A DNA stretch of 64,000 nucleotides from Robertmurraya_A mangrovi (GTDB lineage: Bacteria; Bacillota; Bacilli; Bacillales; Cytobacillaceae). How positions within the stretch are numbered: position 1 is the first letter of the stretch; every line of letters begins with the position of its first letter. Made by a program: the position numbers and the translations under genes. The notes under the pieces were generated by a model. The model ran no database searches. It was not told the origin of the DNA and saw nothing but the letters and a program-made list of their open reading frames with translations. Location of the stretch: contig NZ_JAXOFX010000006.1 in the NCBI RefSeq assembly GCF_034427655.1, positions 124,001 through 188,000 of the forward strand. The letters run 5' to 3'. This document shows positions 27,750-36,227 of the stretch, in pieces.

Positions 27750-28694
27750 GTGAAATTTTCTTATCAGCAGGCTTTCAGGGCAATGATTTTACTAGCTTTT
27801 TCAGCGATGCTCTTCAAACTTCATTTTACCGGGGAGATTACCAAGTTCATTAACCCCAAATATGTCGGTTTAAGTCAATCCGCATCCGTCATTTTTTTAA
27901 TCTTGTTTTTTATCCAAATAACAAGAATTTGGAGTGTGAAAGAACATAGCGATGGGCATTGTCATCATGAAGATCATGTATGCGGACATGACCATGGGGT
28001 ATCAGCTTTTAATACTAAGAAGCTAGTATCTTATATGATTATCATTATTCCCTTGATAACCGGATTTCTTCTTCCTGCAAAGGTTCTAGATTCCTCAATT
28101 GCAGCAAAAAAAGGAGGCATGGCGGTATTATCCAGCCAAAACTCTTCTCAAAAAGATTCTCAAAAAGATACAAGTAACCAGGATTCAACAGATACTGACC
28201 AAGTTACACAAAGTGATACTCAGGTTGATGATAATCCCCTGGATCCTGGTTTAGCCGCAAACCAGGAAGTAATTTCAAAGGAAGAATTTGATCAGATAAA
28301 ACAAAAGCTAGAGCTAGCTTCCAATATTGAAATGAATGACTTTGTTTATAACACCTATTACGAGGAAATCAGTAAAGATGTCAAAAAATTCAAAGGAAGA
28401 AAAATTGAATTAAAGGGATTTGTTTATAAAGAAGAAGGATTCCAAGATAATCAGTTTGTTCTTTCAAGATTTCTGGTCACTCATTGTGTTGCAGATGCTA
28501 GCATTATCGGATTCCTCTCAGAATTATCAGGAGCATCTAACATTGAACAGGACACATGGATTGAGGCAAATGGTGTGCTGGATATTACGAACTATAATGG
28601 AATGGAACTTCCTTACATCAAAATTACTGAGTGGAAATCAATCAGTCCACCAAAGGAACCTTATCTCTATCCTATTAGTGTGAAAATCTTATAA
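27750..28694 (+). CDS. TIGR03943/YcgQ-family protein
   Basis: 314 aa. Three N-terminal spans, a His-rich loop (HCHHEDHVCGHDHG, about 71-84), a Ser/Gln/Asp-rich linker (about 128-165) and a C-terminal domain with FVLSRFLVTHCVADA, the family's signature CxxD region. GTG start after AGGGAGGG, 12 bases from the permease stop. The His loop fits a metal role with the permease. Confidence 0.85.
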   Translation: MKFSYQQAFRAMILLAFSAMLFKLHFTGEITKFINPKYVGLSQSASVIFLILFFIQITRIWSVKEHSDGHCHHEDHVCGHDHGVSAFNTKKLVSYMIIIIPLITGFLLPAKVLDSSIAAKKGGMAVLSSQNSSQKDSQKDTSNQDSTDTDQVTQSDTQVDDNPLDPGLAANQEVISKEEFDQIKQKLELASNIEMNDFVYNTYYEEISKDVKKFKGRKIELKGFVYKEEGFQDNQFVLSRFLVTHCVADASIIGFLSELSGASNIEQDTWIEANGVLDITNYNGMELPYIKITEWKSISPPKEPYLYPISVKIL

Positions 28695-28695
28695 T

Positions 28696-28728
28696 AAATC
28701 TGGATGGTGCCTGATACCATCCAGATTT
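28696..28728 (+). terminator. intrinsic terminator of the zinc cluster
   Basis: 13-base perfect stem AAATCTGGATGGT / ACCATCCAGATTT with a seven-base loop, directly after the stop. Confidence 0.8.
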
Positions 28729-28794
28729 GTCTACTATGGCACTCTATGGATTCCGCCGACAAAACGGAGATCCTGGCTACATAAATCAATTTTT

Positions 28795-28845
28795 GGATAA
28801 CTTCAACAAAAGTGCATGATTCCTTCATGGATTCACGCACTCTTT
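28795..28845. repeat. dispersed-element-like hairpin with TTCAAC arm
   Basis: ATAACTTCAAC followed by an imperfect 13-base stem AGTGCATGATTCC / GGATTCACGCACT (28811-28841). Leftward it reads CACTTTTGTTGAAG, terminating the XRE gene. Confidence 0.6.
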
Positions 28846-28910
28846 ACTCTAATTACAATAGCATATGTTCCACTGAGTATATATAAATTCATATGGTTAG
28901 CTGAATTGTA

Positions 28911-29111
28911 TCATTCAGGTTCTTCCCAAAATAATTCATCCAGAGTTTTGCCTAGTGTGTGGCAGATTGCTAGGCACAGGTTGAGTGTAGGGTTATATTT
29001 ACCTAACTCAATTAGTCCGATTGTTTGACGAGAGACACCTACTCGCTCTGCTAATTCTGCCTGTGATAAGTCATGTTCTACCCTAGCCAATTTTAATTTA
29101 ATATTTTTCAT
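28911..29111 (-). CDS. XRE-family transcriptional regulator, 66 aa
   Basis: A single helix-turn-helix: LSQAELAERVGVSRQTIGLI, then YNPTLNLCLAICHTLGKTLDELF, the compact type often coded with a membrane protein. Starts at 29111 inside the end of the upstream gene (14-base overlap), so it is coupled to it. Probably represses its own operon. Confidence 0.85.
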   Translation of the reverse strand: MKNIKLKLARVEHDLSQAELAERVGVSRQTIGLIELGKYNPTLNLCLAICHTLGKTLDELFWEEPE

Positions 29112-29634
29112 CATCATCACCAGATTCGTCATCATCAAGAATTTTGTTTATCGCCTTGTCACTTCTTTTTTTGATCACGTCATGACCGACCACAAGAATG
29201 ATGAGGAAAAATGGTAAATAGATCATCAATGAGACCGCAGCAGTCAAAAAGAAGTATGAAATACTTTGACGTACTCCCTCTGCATACTGTACCGCACTAT
29301 TGATACCAAAAACAAGAGCAATACCAATACCAAGTGCAACACCGAAGTATAGGTTTTTCTTTTTCTGGGGCCATTTGCTTTTGCTATCATGCATTTCAAC
29401 CTCAGCAGAATAAATCCCCAACTTGGTTGACCGATATAAATAATAACTGCCACTTAGAATCAAAATAATTAATTCCGTCGCTACAACTTCAATACCAATA
29501 CCATATATAAAATATTTCACCACAAAAGAAATACTGCAAATCACACTAACCAAAATATAAATTTCTGCGTAAATCTTGTTTTTAATATTGGTGATACGTT
29601 CATCCTCTACCTTTGATGTTTTATATAGACCCAT
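29098..29634 (-). CDS. DUF6773-like membrane protein
   Basis: 178 aa with four spans (about 27-46, 52-67, 92-112, 122-150) and a very acidic C-terminus (DDDESGDDDEKY). N-terminal KVEDERITNIKNKIYAE is typical of proteins paired with small XRE regulators. AAGGAGG precedes the ATG. The DUF number is from memory. Confidence 0.7.
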   Translation of the reverse strand: MGLYKTSKVEDERITNIKNKIYAEIYILVSVICSISFVVKYFIYGIGIEVVATELIILILSGSYYLYRSTKLGIYSAEVEMHDSKSKWPQKKKNLYFGVALGIGIALVFGINSAVQYAEGVRQSISYFFLTAAVSLMIYLPFFLIILVVGHDVIKKRSDKAINKILDDDESGDDDEKY

Positions 29635-29727
29635 TTATATCCTCCTTATTCTTTATTAACATAATTATATGTTAGCTAACGGCTTTTTGTAACATATATA
29701 TGTCATTTTGTATGATAAAATAAACAT

Positions 29728-29790
29728 CTTTCGTTAGCACAATAACTTCAACAAAAAGAGCGTTCAATCCTTTTTGGATGAACGCTCCAG
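29728..29790. repeat. dispersed element copy with strong terminator hairpin
   Basis: TTCGTTAGCACAATAACTTCAAC, then AGCGTTC-A-ATCC paired with GGAT-GAACGCT (29759-29786). Leftward it gives CGCTCTTTTTGTTGAAG, a good terminator for the gene at 29892. Confidence 0.7.
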
Positions 29791-29891
29791 TTCGTAAAAT
29801 TGATGACCTATTATTATATTTACTTAAATAGCGGTAGTCATGGTAGAACACCGTACTTCTGTGAATTAATACCGTGAATTATAAATTTTAC

Positions 29892-30341
29892 TTAAATAAC
29901 TTCATCACATCCAAATGTTGTAACATCCTCTTGAAGGTATTGGGCAAATCCAGAGAATGCATATTCAGAAACAGCAAAATCCACTACTAGTGTTTCTAAA
30001 TCGGGATCAAGTGTTAATGTTACGCGAAACGGCCTAGGCTCTGTTTCACCTGTTATGAGCCCATCCCCTAGTACATCAATTACACAATTTCCTTCTTGTA
30101 TATTACAAATTACTTCCCGAATTTGAGATGATTCAAATGAAAAACTACGGTCAGAACTTAACCCACTGTTATCATCAAATGAGAAATTAACGAAACTTTG
30201 CTCCATTTGTTCAGCACAAACATTTACAAGATACGTGATGGAACCTAAACGCTGCTCTTGATTATCAAAGTATACAACGATAATAGGTCCTATTGGTTGT
30301 AGGCCTGGGATAATGAACCCACATGAACATGTGAGACCCAT
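29892..30341 (-). CDS. hypothetical protein, 149 aa, cysteine-containing
   Basis: No signal peptide; N-terminus MGLTCSCGFIIPG, then beta-rich sequence with three further Cys and an acidic C-terminus. It has the look of a spore-surface or exosporium accessory protein, but no family is recognised. AAAGGAGGTGAT precedes the ATG. Confidence 0.6.
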   Translation of the reverse strand: MGLTCSCGFIIPGLQPIGPIIVVYFDNQEQRLGSITYLVNVCAEQMEQSFVNFSFDDNSGLSSDRSFSFESSQIREVICNIQEGNCVIDVLGDGLITGETEPRPFRVTLTLDPDLETLVVDFAVSEYAFSGFAQYLQEDVTTFGCDEVI

Positions 30342-30399
30342 TCACGATCACCTCCTTTGAACAGTTTCTATTAGTCTATGTGTAAAGGAATCTACATGT

Positions 30400-30732
30400 T
30401 TGGACGAGTTTAAAGTTTGTTCGGTAGAAATTGAGCGTAATTTAAATGTTACCATTCAAGGTCGTCCCAGTCGTGGGGAACTTCATGCAGAAATTTCATT
30501 TGAATCCTTGGATTATGAAGGAAATGCACTTAATCTTGGTGAAACAGTCATCCTCGAAGAAGAAATACCAGCATTTATTAATATTCTAGTTAAAAATGGT
30601 ATAATCATTAGCGCACTTCATAATCATTGGCTGTACACAGAACCGAAAATTCTTTATATCCACTTTCAATCGGTTGAACCACCTCTAAACTTTGCTCGTA
30701 AAGTTGCTGAAGCATTCAAGATATTAAGATAA
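30400..30732 (+). CDS. DUF1259 (LppY/LpqO) domain protein, short
   Basis: 110 aa covering one DUF1259 repeat: GELHAEISFESL, ALHNHWLYTEPKILYIHFQ, and the C-terminal FARKVAEAFKILR. Family members usually have a signal peptide and two such units; here there is one and no signal. TTG start at 30400 after AAAGGAA. Divergent from 29892. Confidence 0.75.
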   Translation: MDEFKVCSVEIERNLNVTIQGRPSRGELHAEISFESLDYEGNALNLGETVILEEEIPAFINILVKNGIIISALHNHWLYTEPKILYIHFQSVEPPLNFARKVAEAFKILR

Positions 30733-30853
30733 TTTATAATCTGCTAGAGAATCATACTTTACCTTACTTTCTTGTGCTTAGGTATTGTCCACCCCAATAT
30801 CAGCTATTGTTTTGTCATATCATAGCCTTATTCTTTCCCGAGATAAAAGAAAA

Positions 30854-30874
30854 GAGACAGGTTTTCCCTGTCCC
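30854..30874 (-). terminator. intrinsic terminator on minus strand
   Basis: GACAGG pairs with CCTGTC around a short loop; leftward followed by TCTTTTCTTTTA. It ends a short transcript that would cover the 21-codon ORF at 30944-31009. Confidence 0.75.
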
Positions 30875-30943
30875 TAACATTCATATTACTAATGCACTTC
30901 TACGTATTTGTCACATAAATTTAAACGCGTATAGGTTAAGCAC

Positions 30944-31009
30944 TTATTCTTGTACTAGAGTTCTCGTTACACGAATAATTAATAAACTCACTTCATATTT
31001 TTGTCCCAT
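30944..31009 (-). CDS. possible 21-aa peptide gene
   Basis: ATG at 31009 follows GAGGAGAATGAATA and gives MGQKYEVSLLIIRV-type residues before TAA. The terminator follows within 80 bases. It may be a peptide, a leader or a truncated gene end. Confidence 0.35.
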   Translation of the reverse strand: MGQKYEVSLLIIRVTRTLVQE

Positions 31010-31080
31010 TATTCATTCTCCTCTATGACTATGATTTTTTTAAAATAGTTTAATTGAATGTCAGACTTACAATCTCGTTT

Positions 31081-31680
31081 TTATCTCAATGTTTTTAAAG
31101 CACCGCTCCATGCAACAACTTCCTCAAGCATAGTATTAACATTATTAAGATGTAATTCTTGTGGTTTAAATTTCGTTCCATTTTCAAAATCTGTAAATAA
31201 ACTTAATGTCGGATGTGTGCGAACATCAGCAATTTTTAATTCTCCGCAAATTCCACGTAAATGTTCAGCTGCACGAGCTCCACCAGTTGAACCATAACTA
31301 ACGATACCAGCGGCCTTGTTATTCCAGGCTTCTCGAGCAAAATCAAGTGCATTTTTTAATGCGCCTGTGATGCTGTGATTGTATTCTTGAACAATGAATA
31401 CGAATCCATCCAAGTTAGCCAATTTTTCATTCCAAGCTGCAATACCAGGTTCTGATCCATCAGTTGTTCCTAAAAAAGGTAAGTTAAAATCAGCAATATC
31501 TACAATCTCATAATTCGCATCTCCGCGTTGATTAGCAATTTCTTTCACCCATTCTCCTACTTGTGGACTCACTCGCCCTTGGCGTGTGCTCCCTAAAATA
31601 ATACCAATGTTTAATTTTTCATTTGTCATTGTTACTTCCTCCTTATTTTGATTTCCAAAAAACTTGCTTAAAAACCCCAT
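31081..31680 (-). CDS. NADPH-dependent FMN reductase
   Basis: Flavodoxin-like reductase of the YdeQ/azoreductase-like group: IGIILGSTRQGRVS (FMN phosphate loop), FVFIVQEYNHSITGALKNALD and SYGSTGGARA. Two good starts exist: ATG at 31680 after AGGTGGTG (adds MGFLSKFFGNQNKEEVT) and ATG at 31629 after AAGGAGGAAG. It lies beside the CatE-like dioxygenase and HxlR repressor, consistent with quinone/electrophile stress. Confidence 0.85.
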   Translation of the reverse strand: MGFLSKFFGNQNKEEVTMTNEKLNIGIILGSTRQGRVSPQVGEWVKEIANQRGDANYEIVDIADFNLPFLGTTDGSEPGIAAWNEKLANLDGFVFIVQEYNHSITGALKNALDFAREAWNNKAAGIVSYGSTGGARAAEHLRGICGELKIADVRTHPTLSLFTDFENGTKFKPQELHLNNVNTMLEEVVAWSGALKTLR

Positions 31681-31717
31681 TATTTACACCACCTAGATTT
31701 TTTTATCCCCAGCCTAT

Positions 31718-32572
31718 TTATTTATTAGCAATTAAGCGAATACGATTTCCTGAAGGATCTGTCGTTACGACAGAACCATTATCTTCTGTTACGGATGCCC
31801 CAATTTCCTTCAACTGTGAAATAATGTTATTTTTCTTTTCCTCACTTGAAAGCATTAGGGTAAATGATTCAAGCCCGACACTATTAGGAGGAGGTGTAGG
31901 TGCACCTACGCCATTCCAAGTATTTAAACCAATATGATGATGGTATTTGCCATCCGAAATAAAAAGTGCCTGAGAACCGAATCGGTTTACGACTTCAAAT
32001 CCAAGCCCCTTAATATAAAACTCTTCTGTCTTTTTCAATTCCGACACATGTAAATGGATATGCCCCATGACCGTCTCAGCCGGTAGACCTTTCCATGACT
32101 GCTGTTTCCCAACTGATAAGAGATCCGGGAAATTCAATGGATCCACTGTCATTTCTACCTCTCCATTACTCCAATTCCATTCGGAAGGGTCCCGGTCTAC
32201 ATAGATTTCAATTCCGTTTCCATCCGGGTCAGATAAATAAAGAGCTTCACTTACTAGATGATCAGAGGAACCCAACTGTATGCCGATTTCCACAAAATGC
32301 TGCACAATTTTAGCTAAATCCGTTCGCTTAGGTAGAAGAAGAGCAAAGTGATATAACCCCGTCGTCCTTCCTTGTTTTGGAACGACCTGTTCTGGTTGTT
32401 CTACTGACAATAAAGCTGTTTTTCCATCCGCACTAAATGTAGCGAATCTTGATGTTTGTTCCAGCACCGTAAAACCAATAATTTCTTTATAAAAAGCAAT
32501 TGAACGTTCTAGACTTTGTACCTTTAGGTTTACTTGACCTACAAATGTAATAGGTTCACGATGAAAATTCAT
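31718..32572 (-). CDS. VOC-family ring-cleavage dioxygenase (CatE-like)
   Basis: 284 aa with two VOC modules: N-terminal (VNLKVQSLERSIAFY, SDPDGNGIEIYVDRD) and C-terminal (GHIHLHVSELKKTEEFY, HHIGLNTWNG). This layout and WNGVGAP match catechol-2,3-dioxygenase CatE. AGGAGGTAACTTAA precedes the ATG. In B. subtilis catDE is repressed by quinone-sensing HxlR-type regulators, and such a gene is divergent here. Confidence 0.85.
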   Translation of the reverse strand: MNFHREPITFVGQVNLKVQSLERSIAFYKEIIGFTVLEQTSRFATFSADGKTALLSVEQPEQVVPKQGRTTGLYHFALLLPKRTDLAKIVQHFVEIGIQLGSSDHLVSEALYLSDPDGNGIEIYVDRDPSEWNWSNGEVEMTVDPLNFPDLLSVGKQQSWKGLPAETVMGHIHLHVSELKKTEEFYIKGLGFEVVNRFGSQALFISDGKYHHHIGLNTWNGVGAPTPPPNSVGLESFTLMLSSEEKKNNIISQLKEIGASVTEDNGSVVTTDPSGNRIRLIANK

Positions 32573-32621
32573 TTAAGTTACCTCCTGATGATTTATAGGA
32601 TTTAAACACAATTTGTTAGTT

Positions 32622-32674
32622 AGTTACTTTATGTAAGTTAGTATATTATTATAAACTAGTATAGTCAAGTAACT
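32622..32674. promoter_or_regulatory. operator region with long inverted repeat
   Basis: AGTTACTT (32622-32629) and AAGTAACT (32667-32674) flank an A/T-rich core containing TTAGTATATTA and TAAACTAGTAT. It lies between the dioxygenase and the HxlR gene and may bind the latter. Confidence 0.5.
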
Positions 32675-32742
32675 TTTTTACAAAAAATTATTCAATAATT
32701 TCTCAAAGCAGTTTATAATATATAAGTAAGGAGTTGATTTAA

Positions 32743-33054
32743 TTGGATAAGTCGATTTGTCCTAGATTTGAAAGAGCTATGGGTTTATTGAGCCAAAGAT
32801 GGACAGGTTTAATCATTTACCAGCTTCTATCTGGTCCACAGCGTTTTTGTAGTATTGAATCATCCATCGGTGTCAGTGGTAGAGTCCTATCAGAAAGGTT
32901 AAAGGATCTTGAAAACGAAGGCATTGTAAAACGAGAAGTTTTTCCAGAAACTCCAGTTCGAATCGAGTATTCATTGACTGAAAAAGGAATTGCTCTTGAA
33001 CCTTTCATGCGAGAGATGGAAAAATGGTCACAAAACTGGTTAGAAGCAAAATAA
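32743..33054 (+). CDS. HxlR-family regulator (YodB/CatR-like)
   Basis: 103 aa winged-helix protein. Cys6 in ICPRFERAMGLL is at the position of the quinone/disulfide-sensing Cys of YodB and CatR; RWTGLIIYQLLSGPQRF and LPETPVRIEYSLTEKG-like parts follow. TTG start after AAGGAG. Most likely senses quinones or diamide-like stress and represses the divergent dioxygenase. Confidence 0.85.
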   Translation: MDKSICPRFERAMGLLSQRWTGLIIYQLLSGPQRFCSIESSIGVSGRVLSERLKDLENEGIVKREVFPETPVRIEYSLTEKGIALEPFMREMEKWSQNWLEAK

Positions 33055-33215
33055 ATTACTATAGGTGATATATATTTCATAGGATGCATTTGCGAGATAT
33101 TTCTCCCCTTTTGTATCCTTTTCACTTTGTTTTTTGAAGATAGTATTATCCGGAAGTAATAAGAAAAGTACAAATTATTTAAGTAATATTTCGATAATTA
33201 AATGCAAAAAAATAA

Positions 33216-33238
33216 CCGCCCAAAATTGGCGGCTTTTT
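33216..33238 (+). terminator. intrinsic terminator of the HxlR gene
   Basis: CCGCC pairs with GGCGG around CAAAATT, followed by CTTTTTACTTTTT. Nothing else in 33055-33366 looks coding. Confidence 0.8.
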
Positions 33239-33366
33239 ACTTTTTACAGTTTATGTAACAAAAATATACTTTTCACCATCTATATCCTAAGACGACCACA
33301 CTTGGTCTTTTCCCTCTATCCCCACTGTAATATAATAAAAAAACTAAACTAGAGGTAGTTGAGCAA

Positions 33367-34560
33367 ATGATCCAATTAACAAACCGCCAGGCACGGCAAT
33401 TTCTGTTGTTGAAACATGGACTTTTGGACGAATATAAATTTAGCGGGAAGCAAGGCGTTTTGGATTTTGCCCGGCAAGTTGGCTGTATTCAATACGACCC
33501 CATCGATGTTTGCGGAAAAAACGCTGAATTGGTGTTACAGTCTCGAATCAAAGGATTTACTAAGGGAATGCTCACCGATTTGCTGTATGAGGATAGAAGC
33601 CTTGTCGATTATCCCGATAAGAACCTCGCCATTATCCCTGTCGAGGACTGGCCGTATTTTGAGCGATACAGGGAGGCCGCCCGACAACATGCCGTACGCT
33701 ATCCCGAAATGGAAGCGTTGACAGCACAAGTACGGGCTCATATCCAAATTCACGGTGCAATAAGTTCGGACGATTTAAAATTGGATGGAGATTTCTCTTG
33801 GCAATCGGCCATACACTGGAGCAGTGGAAACAATTCAACTCGATCCGTGCTTGAACAGATGTATTCGACTGGTGAGTTGATTATCCATCATAAAAAAGGA
33901 ACGCGTAAATATTACGATATTGCCAAAAAGTACATACAGCCAAACCTGCTGAATGCATCAGAACCGCTGGAAGATGAGCTAGAGCATCATAAGTGGCGGG
34001 TACTACGTCGAATCGGCTCGGTTGGCCTCTTATGGAATCGTGCGTCAGATGCATGGTTGAATATATGGGGACTGAAATCAGCACAGCGGAAAGAGGTTTT
34101 CCGTCAGCTATTACACGAAGCTCGAATTGTTCCTATTGCCGTGGAGCAAATGAAGGATGTGCTTTATTGCCTCGTGGAGGATTTACCGCTTATTGAAGCC
34201 GTTCTGCAAAATCAGAAGCCAAAATTGCGTTGTGAGCTTATTGCTCCGCTAGATAATTTAATTTGGGACAGAAAACTTATCAGTGAATTGTTTGACTTTG
34301 AATACACATGGGAGATTTACACGCCTGCAATTAAACGAAAGTTCGGCTATTATGTGCTGCCTCTATTGTATGGTGAGAGTTTCATAGGACGAGCAGAGAT
34401 TATCGCGGAGAGAAAAACTGAAACACTCGTTGTTAAAAACATCTGGTACGAGAACGGTGTGAAGCATACAACACAATTGCGAACAGCTTTGAACAGTTGT
34501 ATACAAAAGTTTGCGATATTTAACGGTTGTGTGAAAGTTTCGAGAGAGTCTATGAATTGA
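33367..34560 (+). CDS. winged-helix DNA glycosylase family protein (AlkZ/YcaQ-like)
   Basis: 397 aa HTH_42 protein. The catalytic-type QYD motif (Q42-Y43-D44 in CIQYDPID) matches the YcaQ branch; tandem winged helices and the C-terminal KRKFGYYVLPLLYGE-type strand follow the fold that processes interstrand crosslinks or alkylated bases. GAGGTAGTTGA precedes the ATG. Its base composition is visibly more GC-rich than the neighbours, suggesting recent transfer. Confidence 0.85.
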   Translation: MIQLTNRQARQFLLLKHGLLDEYKFSGKQGVLDFARQVGCIQYDPIDVCGKNAELVLQSRIKGFTKGMLTDLLYEDRSLVDYPDKNLAIIPVEDWPYFERYREAARQHAVRYPEMEALTAQVRAHIQIHGAISSDDLKLDGDFSWQSAIHWSSGNNSTRSVLEQMYSTGELIIHHKKGTRKYYDIAKKYIQPNLLNASEPLEDELEHHKWRVLRRIGSVGLLWNRASDAWLNIWGLKSAQRKEVFRQLLHEARIVPIAVEQMKDVLYCLVEDLPLIEAVLQNQKPKLRCELIAPLDNLIWDRKLISELFDFEYTWEIYTPAIKRKFGYYVLPLLYGESFIGRAEIIAERKTETLVVKNIWYENGVKHTTQLRTALNSCIQKFAIFNGCVKVSRESMN

Positions 34561-34635
34561 TATTTCTGTATAGAGATAATAAAGTTGTATTTTTCAAGTA
34601 AACTAATAAGCGCCTTACTACAGTTGCATTCAATT

Positions 34636-34712
34636 AAACTGCCCTGAAAGTCAATTACAAAAAAGCGATGCTTGCTTCTAGAAGCAGCATCGCACCCGTT
34701 AATGAAAAAACA
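34636..34712. repeat. dispersed element copy with palindromic hairpin
   Basis: GCGATGCT-T-GCTTC pairs with GAAGC-A-GCATCGC (34665-34693), directly followed by the box GCACCCGTTA (34692-34701). Leftward the hairpin ends CGCTTTTTTG, a strong terminator for the S66 peptidase gene. Confidence 0.75.
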
Positions 34713-34755
34713 CCTTGAACTATGTTACCCATGTTCTACTCATAAGAAAATAACT

Positions 34756-35769
34756 TCACCTGAAATGTTGTATTACTGTTCCTCGCCCATTTTCCAATTG
34801 AATTTCTGCGTAGGCCCCATTTATAAAGGTGATTTGCGGAGGAACATGTCCACAATCAATATCGTAAATAATAGGTATTTGAATTTCTTCTGAAAGCTCT
34901 TTATAAACATCTTCAACTGTATAGTTATTAACAGGAGTATTCGCAGGACTTCTACCAAACATTATGCCAGAACAATTTTCAAACCATCCAGCTAATTTCA
35001 TTTGTACGAGGGACCTACGCAGATCAGTGGTTGATAACTCACAATTTTCCAGAAACCAAATTATTGGTTGTCCCTTAATATAATTTTCTTTAAAATTCTG
35101 TACATCTCCATATGGTGTACCGACCAAATGTCTTATGACATCAATGCATCCTCCAAGTAAGTACCCCTGAATCTTAACAAGATTGTTTAGAGCTGATTTC
35201 CAATTAGTTTGTTCTGTTAAATGGAACACACACGGAGTTGGTTTATCATGTTGCCATTCCTTTTGATACTTTTTGGACGAGTGTTGAATGATAGATTCAC
35301 CTTTTTTGGTTGATAAAACAGATTCCCACATGGCTGTCGTCTCATCAGAATATTCCTCTCTTAAATCAACCAAGTTTGTTCCATGAGCCGTAGCTAATCC
35401 AGTTTTCAATGTGATGGACAGCAATAACATACTTATATCTGAATAACCTAATACCCACTTATTCTGCAGATTATTAAAATCAATATATTCAAGTGTCTCA
35501 ATGAGTAGTTCCCCACCCCAAGGAGGAATAATAATATGGATATTTTCATCCAGCATCATCCGATTAAATTCATCTGCACGCTCTTTAGCGTGTGCAGATT
35601 TCGCTTTATCTTGTTTCCAAGTAGTTTCTCTAATGATGACTTTATATCCCTTCTCTTCCATACGATTACATGCAGTCTTCAACACATCATGTAATTCACT
35701 TGGTACTCCTGATGATGGAGCAGTAACCCCAACCGTTGCTCCTTTTTCTAAGAATGGATAATTTATCAT
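34756..35769 (-). CDS. S66-family LD-carboxypeptidase / MccF-like peptidase
   Basis: 337 aa. PPWGGELL, the nucleophile Ser110 in LGYSD, Glu in FLENCE and His in DCGHVPP form the S66 catalytic set. Members either trim muropeptides or, as MccF, give immunity to microcin C by cleaving its amide. The specificity loop cannot be told by eye. AGAGGAGGAATAAAA precedes the ATG at 35769; the upstream in-frame start is less likely. Confidence 0.85.
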   Translation of the reverse strand: MINYPFLEKGATVGVTAPSSGVPSELHDVLKTACNRMEEKGYKVIIRETTWKQDKAKSAHAKERADEFNRMMLDENIHIIIPPWGGELLIETLEYIDFNNLQNKWVLGYSDISMLLLSITLKTGLATAHGTNLVDLREEYSDETTAMWESVLSTKKGESIIQHSSKKYQKEWQHDKPTPCVFHLTEQTNWKSALNNLVKIQGYLLGGCIDVIRHLVGTPYGDVQNFKENYIKGQPIIWFLENCELSTTDLRRSLVQMKLAGWFENCSGIMFGRSPANTPVNNYTVEDVYKELSEEIQIPIIYDIDCGHVPPQITFINGAYAEIQLENGRGTVIQHFR

Positions 35770-35842
35770 TTTTATTCCTCCTCTTATGTATTCATTGTTC
35801 ACCAATAAATGGAGACCTTACTAGTTTCTCTTCCCCTCTCCA

Positions 35843-36220
35843 CTATTTTGTTGCTTCTATACACCAATACACACCTTTTTGAGGTAGTTTTATGTTTTGG
35901 AACTTATTATTTATTAATATTTCTTCTATCTCTTTTGTATGTAGTAAATGAAAGTTTTTTGTGTTCTTGGCATTTTTTCCATTTGTAATTTATCGGTAAT
36001 AGATAAGAATAGTTTGCCACCTGGTTTTAAAACCCTGTAAGCCTCTGAAAGTCCTTGGTTAATGTCAGTCCAAAAGTAGAGAGTATGAACTGAAAAATAC
36101 CCTTATCAAAGTAAGAATCACTGAAAGGTAGGGAGCTAATGTCTCCTTTATATAAATCAACCATTCCTGCTTCTATATGTTTTTGGGCATAGTTTGTAAA
36201 TCGAAATTTTGGGTACCTCT
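35843..36220 (-). pseudogene. decayed class I SAM-dependent methyltransferase
   Basis: Fragments in different leftward frames match the C-terminal half of a class I methyltransferase: VDLYKGDISSLPFSDSYFDK, SEAYRVLKPGGKLFLS, and a frameshifted ending LPQKGVYWCIEATK before TAG at 35843. The SAM-binding N-terminal glycine loop is absent and at least two frameshifts are needed. Confidence 0.75.
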
Positions 36221-36227
36221 TTATTCA

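Noticed and set aside
30774..31028. 84-codon + frame
   Set aside because: No start signals; covers the minus-strand terminator and peptide ORF; looks like a shadow.
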